NCBI GenBank assembly: GCA_902470035.1
Contig: CABREZ010000062.1
Location: 1 to 8,500 of the forward strand
Origin: an uncultured Streptococcus sp.
Lineage (GTDB): Bacteria > Bacillota > Bacilli > Lactobacillales > Streptococcaceae
Reading direction: 5' to 3'
DNA length: 8,500 bases
Part shown: in pieces, positions 4,198 to 8,500 of the stretch
Numbering within the stretch: position 1 is the stretch's first letter
How the letters are laid out: each line of letters opens with the position of its first letter
Notes under the pieces: model-generated
Databases searched by the model: none
Told to the model about the DNA's origin: nothing
Seen by the model: only the letters and a program-made list of their open reading frames with translations
Program-made: the position numbers and the translations under genes

Positions 4198-6915
4198 ATG
4201 AAGCAAAAAGTATATTGGAAAGATTTATTCTATTCCTTTACTAGTTCCAAAGGGCGCTTTTTGTCCATTTTAACGCTGATGATGCTGGGTACCTTAGCCC
4301 TGGTCGGTTTAAAAGTAACGACCCCAAATATGCATCGAACTGCCCAAATCTTTATAGACCAACAAGAAATGTTGGACCTAGCTGTAATGGGAGATCTTGG
4401 TTTGGACAAGACTGACCAAGAAGAGCTAAAAGGATTGACGGGGGCGAGCTTGGAGTTTTCCTACCTGACAGATGTGACGGTTGACGGAAAGGACGAAGCT
4501 GTTCGACTCTTTTCTACTCCAGAAAGCATCTCACGCTTTCAGCTGACTTCAGGACGGCTTCCGCAGAAGGAAGATGAGGTCGCTCTAGCAGCATTTTGGA
4601 AAGATCGTTACCAGATTGGGGATCAGCTAAGGATACATGAAAAAGCTGGAAGTCCATCTGTTTTAAAGACAAAAAACTATCGAATTGTTGGCTTTGTAAA
4701 GTCTGCTGAAATGTGGTCCGAGAAAGACTTAGGACAAGCTACGAGTGGGAGTGGTTCCTTGGATGCCTATGGTGTCCTCTCAAAAGAAGCCTTTACTAGC
4801 CCTGTTTATAGCCTTGCTCGGATTCGGTTTGATGATTTGAGGGGGTTCAATCCATTCTCAACCAGCTATCAAGATCGTCTAGCCTCCCATCAAAAGGACC
4901 TGGAAGAACTCTTAGTTGGAAATGGTCAGGAGCGCTATCGAAAGCTGCAGGCTGATGAGAAACAAAAGATCCAAAAAGGGCAAGAAGAACTTAATGCTGC
5001 AAACAAACAGTTAGCAGGCGCACGCGAAAAAGCAGGTAAAGCACAGGCACAATTGACGGAGCAATCCAATAAACTGAATCAACTGTCTACACTCTTGCCC
5101 AGGGAAGAACTAGAAGCAAGGCGACTTGAGTTGGCAGAAGCCCAAAAGCAACTAGATCAGCAATTGGTCAACATCCAGACAGGTGAATCGGAACTAGCAA
5201 CTAAACAGAAGGACCTGGAAAAGGCCAAGGAAGATCTGAAAAATCTAGAGCAACCAAGCTATCACGTCTATGATCGAAAAACTATTCCAGGCGGACAGGG
5301 GTACCTCATGTATAGCAATGCCAGTGCCAGTATCTCCGCGGTAGGCAATCTATTTCCTGTGGTGCTCTACGCAGTCGCTGCCATGGTCACGTTTACGACC
5401 ATGACTCGTTTTGTCGATGAAGAACGGAGCCATGCGGGCTTGTTCAAAGCCTTGGGCTATCGAACAAAAGATATCTTAGCAAAGTTCCTCTTGTATGGCT
5501 TGGTTGCTGGAACAGTTGGGACAGGCATCGGAACTCTTCTCGGTCATTATGTTTTATCAGGAACCATTTCGCAGATTATCACTCAGGGAATGGTTGTAGG
5601 AACTAGTCAACAGTATTTTTATGGATCTTATAGCTTGTTAGCCTTTGGGCTCTCCCTTCTTTCTAGCGTCTTTCCAGCTTATCTAGTTGCTAGGAGAGAG
5701 TTGAAGGAAGAAGCCAGTCACCTCCTTCTTCCAAAACCACCAGTTTCTGGATCCAGTATTTTGCTCGAACGGCTTCCGTTTTTGTGGAAACGTTTGAGTT
5801 TCACCCAAAAGGTGACCGCTAGAAATATTTTTCGCTACAAACAGCGGATGTTGATGACGGTATTTGGTGTTGCTGGTTCAGTTGCTCTTCTCTTTGCGGG
5901 TCTGGGAATTCAATCCTCAGTTGGTGGAGTACCCCAACGCCAGTTTGGAGAAATACTTAAATACGATATGATTCTATCGACCAAATCCAGTCTGACAGAC
6001 GAAGAGGAAGAATCCTTGAAGAAGCGCTTGAAGCAAGAAGATATAAAAGAGACAGAAGCCATTTTTACAAAACAAGTGGAGGCTTCCTATCCTTCAGGAC
6101 GTGGAAAACAAAGCCTGACCTTAATGGTGTCCTCTAAAGACAGCTTGGAACCCTTTATCAGTCTCCGCTCAGAAGAGGGAAGACTCGACCTATCCAATGG
6201 GGCGGTGATTACCAGTAAATTAGCGCAGCTGGCCAAGGTGGGTGTTGGGGATGACTTGCGGATAGATGGGCATACGATTAAGGTGGCTGCGATTACCAAA
6301 AATTATGTAGGCCATTTTATCTATATGAATCAAGCGACCTATCAGAAAACCTATGGAATAAGTGTTAAGAAGAATGCCTATTTGGTCCGATTACAGTCTT
6401 CTTCTCAGCAATTCGTCCAAAAGGTCAGTCGGGACATGATGGAAGAAGGGGCGGTGCTTGCGGTTACGCAAAATACTTCCTTGATTTCTCTCTTCAGTTC
6501 TGTGGCCCAATCATTGAATAAGACCATGATGATTTTAGTTCTAGTATCTATTTTGCTAGCGATGGTTATTTTGTATAATTTGACCAATATCAATGTGGCA
6601 GAACGAATCCGTGAGTTGTCCACCATTAAGGTATTAGGTTTTCATCATCAAGAAGTTACCCTTTATATTTATCGAGAAACCATCCTCTTGTCTCTTATAG
6701 GGATAGGATTGGGTTTGCTAGGAGGCTTTTATCTCCATCGCTTCTTGATTGCCATGATCGCTCCAGATGCCATTCTCTTCTATCCGCGGGTAGGCCTTGG
6801 TGTCTATCTTTATCCTATCGCTGGCGTCATTCTGATCCTAGCTAGCTTAGGAATCTTGGTTAATCATCATCTTCGCAAGGTAGACATGCTGGAGGCTTTG
6901 AAATCTGTTGAATAA
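4198..6915 (+). CDS. ABC transporter permease, FtsX/MacB type with extracellular coiled coil
   Basis: This 905-residue membrane subunit partners the ATPase just upstream. A first membrane helix (about 21-40) is followed by an extracellular MacB-like domain (about 45-230), a Lys/Glu/Gln/Ala-rich coiled coil (about 232-354), and a first FtsX domain with three helices (about 381-514, with the FtsX-typical FVDEERSHAGLFKALGYR after its first helix). Another helix (about 550-575) opens the second half, with a second extracellular domain and a C-terminal FtsX domain (about 762-905, INVAERIRELSTIKVLGF, ending DMLEALK). This gives about eight helices and a duplicated FtsX plan, so one chain may supply a whole permease where FtsX or MacB needs two copies. 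Known relatives export peptides or lipids, or transmit force to envelope enzymes; the substrate cannot be told here. There is no peptidase or antibiotic-binding motif. It is intact and ends at a strong terminator. Confidence 0.9.
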   Translation: MKQKVYWKDLFYSFTSSKGRFLSILTLMMLGTLALVGLKVTTPNMHRTAQIFIDQQEMLDLAVMGDLGLDKTDQEELKGLTGASLEFSYLTDVTVDGKDEAVRLFSTPESISRFQLTSGRLPQKEDEVALAAFWKDRYQIGDQLRIHEKAGSPSVLKTKNYRIVGFVKSAEMWSEKDLGQATSGSGSLDAYGVLSKEAFTSPVYSLARIRFDDLRGFNPFSTSYQDRLASHQKDLEELLVGNGQERYRKLQADEKQKIQKGQEELNAANKQLAGAREKAGKAQAQLTEQSNKLNQLSTLLPREELEARRLELAEAQKQLDQQLVNIQTGESELATKQKDLEKAKEDLKNLEQPSYHVYDRKTIPGGQGYLMYSNASASISAVGNLFPVVLYAVAAMVTFTTMTRFVDEERSHAGLFKALGYRTKDILAKFLLYGLVAGTVGTGIGTLLGHYVLSGTISQIITQGMVVGTSQQYFYGSYSLLAFGLSLLSSVFPAYLVARRELKEEASHLLLPKPPVSGSSILLERLPFLWKRLSFTQKVTARNIFRYKQRMLMTVFGVAGSVALLFAGLGIQSSVGGVPQRQFGEILKYDMILSTKSSLTDEEEESLKKRLKQEDIKETEAIFTKQVEASYPSGRGKQSLTLMVSSKDSLEPFISLRSEEGRLDLSNGAVITSKLAQLAKVGVGDDLRIDGHTIKVAAITKNYVGHFIYMNQATYQKTYGISVKKNAYLVRLQSSSQQFVQKVSRDMMEEGAVLAVTQNTSLISLFSSVAQSLNKTMMILVLVSILLAMVILYNLTNINVAERIRELSTIKVLGFHHQEVTLYIYRETILLSLIGIGLGLLGGFYLHRFLIAMIAPDAILFYPRVGLGVYLYPIAGVILILASLGILVNHHLRKVDMLEALKSVE

Positions 6916-6920
6916 AAAAG

Positions 6921-6949
6921 AAACTTCTACCCTAGGGTGGAAGTTTTTT
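6921..6949 (+). terminator. Strong rho-independent terminator of the ABC operon
   Basis: AAACTTCTACCC (6921-6932) pairs with GGGTGGAAGTTT (6935-6946) through 11 standard pairs and one G-U pair around a CTAG centre, followed by TTT and directly preceded by an A-run. It begins 5 bases after the permease stop. The A-run on one side and T-run on the other would let it work in both directions. Confidence 0.88.
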
Positions 6950-6956
6950 AGAGCTT

Positions 6957-6965
6957 TGGTATAAT
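6957..6965 (+). promoter_or_regulatory. Extended -10 promoter of the metallophosphoesterase gene
   Basis: TGGTATAAT is a perfect extended -10 element. The matching -35 position (6937-6942, GTGGAA, weak) lies inside the right arm of the preceding terminator. The expected start near 6972 leaves only about 12 bases before the ATG, barely including the Shine-Dalgarno. Confidence 0.65.
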
Positions 6966-6983
6966 GAAAGAAGGAGAAGAGAC

Positions 6984-7826
6984 ATGACAAAAATTGCTTT
7001 GCTTTCGGATATACATGGGAATACAACTGCTTTAGAGGCTGTGCTTGAAGATGCCAAGCGTGCAGGTGTGGAGGAGTACTGGTTATTAGGAGATGTCCTT
7101 ATGCCGGGAACTGGTAGACGCCATCTTTTGAACCTACTTAAAGAATTGCCCATCACCGTACAGATTTTAGGAAATTGGGAAGATAGCTTGTGGCGAGCGA
7201 TGAAGGGAATGCTGGATCCATCCAGGGCTAGTCACCGCTATTTGATGCGCCATTGTCAATATATCTTAGAAGAAATTCGTCCAGAAGAAATAGAGGCCAT
7301 GCAAAGTCTGCCCATGCAAGTGCATCGGGAAGTTTCCGGCTTAAAAGTGGGCATTACCCATCATCTGCCAGACAAAAATTGGGGTCGAGAATTGATCCAT
7401 ATAGGAGACCAGAAAGATTTTGATCGCCTCGTAACTAATCCCCCTTGTGATATAGCAGTCTATGGCCACATCCATCAGCAATTTTTCCGATATGGAAGCG
7501 GCGGAGAGCTTATCCTTAATCCAGGTTCCATCGGACAACCCTTCTTTTTGCAGGCCAACCTTCGAAAGGATTTACGGGCCATGTATGCCATCCTGGAGTT
7601 TGATGACATGGGCTTGAAAGATGTTGACTTTCGACGGGTAGCCTATGACATTGAGAAAGAACTCCAACTCGCCAAGAATGTGAAACTCCCTTACTTTCAA
7701 GTTTACTATGAAAGTTTAGTCAATGGGATTCACCATACCCACAATCATGAGCTTCTACATGAAATAGCCCAGCGAGAGGGACATGATGTAGAAGTAGATG
7801 CATGGTTGAGGGACTTTTTTAACTAG
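6984..7826 (+). CDS. YfcE-like metallophosphoesterase
   Basis: This 280-residue protein belongs to the calcineurin-like phosphoesterases (Metallophos_2, YfcE/MJ0936 group), soluble cytoplasmic enzymes that cleave phosphodiesters or phosphomonoesters with two metal ions. Metal and catalytic motifs are visible: D9 and H11 (SDIHGN), D37 (LLGDV), N64 (LGNWED), H126 or H127 (ITHH) and H162/H164 (YGHIH), followed by NPGSIGQP. The residue after N64 is Trp where many phosphoesterases have His; E. coli YfcE has Cys there, so this position varies and activity is still expected. About 70 residues follow the core (VDFRRVAYDIEKEL onward), more than in minimal YfcE, and may form a lid. AAGGAG lies 7 bases before the ATG. 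No signal peptide or membrane segment is seen. The substrate is unknown and its neighbours give no pathway. No terminator follows it, so some transcripts may continue into the next gene. Confidence 0.88.
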   Translation: MTKIALLSDIHGNTTALEAVLEDAKRAGVEEYWLLGDVLMPGTGRRHLLNLLKELPITVQILGNWEDSLWRAMKGMLDPSRASHRYLMRHCQYILEEIRPEEIEAMQSLPMQVHREVSGLKVGITHHLPDKNWGRELIHIGDQKDFDRLVTNPPCDIAVYGHIHQQFFRYGSGGELILNPGSIGQPFFLQANLRKDLRAMYAILEFDDMGLKDVDFRRVAYDIEKELQLAKNVKLPYFQVYYESLVNGIHHTHNHELLHEIAQREGHDVEVDAWLRDFFN

Positions 7827-7845
7827 TGTAACAGTTGACATTACA
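7827..7845. promoter_or_regulatory. Inverted repeat over the -35 box (TGTAA-N9-TTACA), candidate operator
   Basis: TGTAA (7827-7831) and TTACA (7841-7845) are exact inverted arms flanking the TTGACA box of the Rrf2 gene promoter. A 19-bp dyad at this spot is a natural place for a repressor, and Rrf2 proteins often regulate themselves. The arms are short and the middle is not symmetric, so this is only a candidate. Confidence 0.35.
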
Positions 7846-7862
7846 ACAAATAAGGGTATAAT
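7835..7862 (+). promoter_or_regulatory. Consensus promoter of the Rrf2 gene
   Basis: TTGACA (7835-7840) and TATAAT (7857-7862) are both perfect sigma-A hexamers, 16 bases apart, starting 9 bases after the metallophosphoesterase stop. It is the strongest-looking promoter in the window. Transcription would begin near 7869, giving an untranslated leader of about 100 bases. A promoter this strong in front of a regulator gene usually implies repression. Confidence 0.82.
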
Positions 7863-7868
7863 AGACTA

Positions 7869-7969
7869 AAAGAAAGAACTTTAACGTCGGAAGAGTAAAT
7901 GTACCTAGTTACTGATGGCTTTAGACCCAGTTTAAGACATCTCTATCTAGATGGAAGAGAGGAGTATCC
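7869..7969 (+). other. Approximately 100-base transcribed leader of the Rrf2 gene
   Basis: The leader from the predicted start to the ATG is long for a simple gene. It holds a small hairpin (CATCT at 7938-7942 with AGATG at 7949-7953) just before the Shine-Dalgarno GAGAGGAG (7957-7964), an imperfect direct repeat (TTTAGAC and TTTAAGAC), and a 37-codon frame (7899-8012, beginning MYLVTDGF) with GGAAGAG 3 bases ahead that overlaps the Rrf2 start in another phase. It matches no riboswitch or T-box I know. It could be a translational control region or simply inert. Confidence 0.35.
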
Positions 7970-8419
7970 ATGCAAATTTCAAGTCGTTTTACTATTGGAA
8001 CCCATGTATTAGTCATGATCGCTTTAAAAGGAGACTGTACCAAGGTGACCAGTGATATGATTGCTGGCAGCGTCGGGGTGAACCCGGTCATTATTCGGAA
8101 GACCTTATCCCAATTAAAAAAGGCAGGTTTGATCCATGTGGCGCGTGGAACAGGTGGGGCCGAGATGGCCAAAGAATTGGAAGCAATTAGTTTGTTAGAT
8201 ATCTATCAGGCTGTTGAATGCCTGGGGAAGACTGGTCAATTATTTGGCTTTCACGAACATCCAAATCCAGCTTGTCCGATTGGAAATAGCATACATGATG
8301 TCCTAGATGGGAAGCTGGAAGAGATTCAATTGGCCATGGAAAAGGAAATGGCTCAGACCAGCCTCAAAGAAGTGGTGGAGCAAACCAAGAAACAAATGGA
8401 ACTAGCAACCTTTTCTTGA
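7970..8419 (+). CDS. Rrf2-family transcriptional regulator, YwnA-like
   Basis: This 149-residue DNA-binding protein has an N-terminal winged helix: MQISSRFTIGTHVL opening helix, recognition region VTSDMIAGSVGVNPVIIRKTLSQLKKAGLI in about 26-55, and wing RGTGGAEMAK (59-68). It then has the family's ISLLDIYQAVE linker and a C-terminal helical tail. The segment FGFHEHPNPACPIG (92-105) resembles B. subtilis YwnA as I remember it. The IscR/NsrR/RsrR-type three-cysteine cluster is absent: cysteines are at 23, 84 and 102 only, not closely grouped, so an iron-sulphur cofactor is unlikely and C102 could act as a redox or electrophile sensor. GAGAGGAG lies 5 bases before the ATG. The strong promoter and the dyad over its -35 box suggest autoregulation. 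Its targets are unknown; no gene beside it in the window is an obvious one. Confidence 0.9.
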   Translation: MQISSRFTIGTHVLVMIALKGDCTKVTSDMIAGSVGVNPVIIRKTLSQLKKAGLIHVARGTGGAEMAKELEAISLLDIYQAVECLGKTGQLFGFHEHPNPACPIGNSIHDVLDGKLEEIQLAMEKEMAQTSLKEVVEQTKKQMELATFS

Positions 8420-8454
8420 TTTGAGTCTGTAAGAAACTTGATGTAAAAAGGAGA

Positions 8455-8500
8455 GTGGGACAGAAATCGGTAATTCGTTAGAATTCGATTTCGTCGTCCC
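8455..8500. repeat. Left end of a structured streptococcal intergenic repeat (cut by window edge)
   Basis: Three nested stems can form: GGGAC (8457-8461) with GTCCC (8496-8500), GAAATCG (8463-8469) with CGATTTC (8486-8492), and AATTC (8472-8476) with GAATT (8481-8485) around GTTA. One forward frame is open and reads SGTEIGNSLEFDFVVP. From memory, this sequence recurs many times in oral streptococcal genomes and is often called as tiny hypothetical proteins containing EFDFVVP. It lies 35 bases after the Rrf2 stop, where no other terminator is visible, so the hairpin may also end that transcript. Confidence 0.6.

Noticed and set aside
7831..7840. ComE-like half site (ACAGTTGAC)
   Set aside because: No partner half site at the expected distance upstream, and the bases are explained by the TTGACA -35 box.
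7920..7936. CiaR-like direct repeat (TTTAGA-N5-TTTAAG)
   Set aside because: Spacing fits the pneumococcal CiaR site, but one half has two mismatches and it lies well downstream of the promoter; a match this good is expected by chance in a window this size.

Overview
The window looks like chromosome of a low-GC Firmicute, almost certainly an oral-type Streptococcus. The signs are a sortase LPETG surface protein, strong AGGAGG-type ribosome binding sites, sigma-A-like TATAAT boxes, short AT-rich terminators, a YwnA-like Rrf2 regulator, and at the right edge the start of a hairpin-forming intergenic repeat that I remember from several oral streptococci. The species cannot be fixed from the sequence alone. 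I see no phage, insertion sequence, CRISPR array, tRNA or rRNA.

Layout, left to right. The first ~126 bases are intergenic and hold a bidirectional hairpin terminator. On the minus strand lies a large cell-wall-anchored 5'-nucleotidase (127-2214), with a weak promoter and a possible catabolite-response (cre) site upstream. Next, also on the minus strand, is a TetR-family regulator (2380-2940) with its own terminator and promoter. A long AT-rich divergent gap (2941-3484) separates it from a two-gene plus-strand operon: an ABC ATPase (3485-4186) and a 905-residue FtsX/MacB-type permease with an extracellular coiled coil (4198-6915). The operon ends at a strong hairpin terminator, and an extended -10 promoter overlapping its downstream edge reads into a YfcE-like metallophosphoesterase (6984-7826). 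The last gene is a YwnA-like Rrf2 regulator (7970-8419), read from a promoter with perfect consensus -35 and -10 hexamers. The window ends inside the structured repeat.

How the parts may work together. The TetR protein is the obvious candidate regulator of the divergent ABC operon; the gap contains a 7-bp inverted repeat of operator size lying over a candidate promoter, plus a ten-codon ORF with a strong Shine-Dalgarno. ATPase and permease should form one MacB-like complex handling peptides, lipids or envelope stress; the substrate cannot be read from sequence. The 5'-nucleotidase acts outside the cell, turning nucleotides (AMP, for example) into nucleosides for uptake or for modulating host purinergic signalling. 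The metallophosphoesterase and Rrf2 genes have no evident functional link to the rest. No clearly unprecedented system is visible; the most unusual features are the regulated-looking TetR/ABC gap, the coiled-coil permease and the structured, translatable repeat at the edge.
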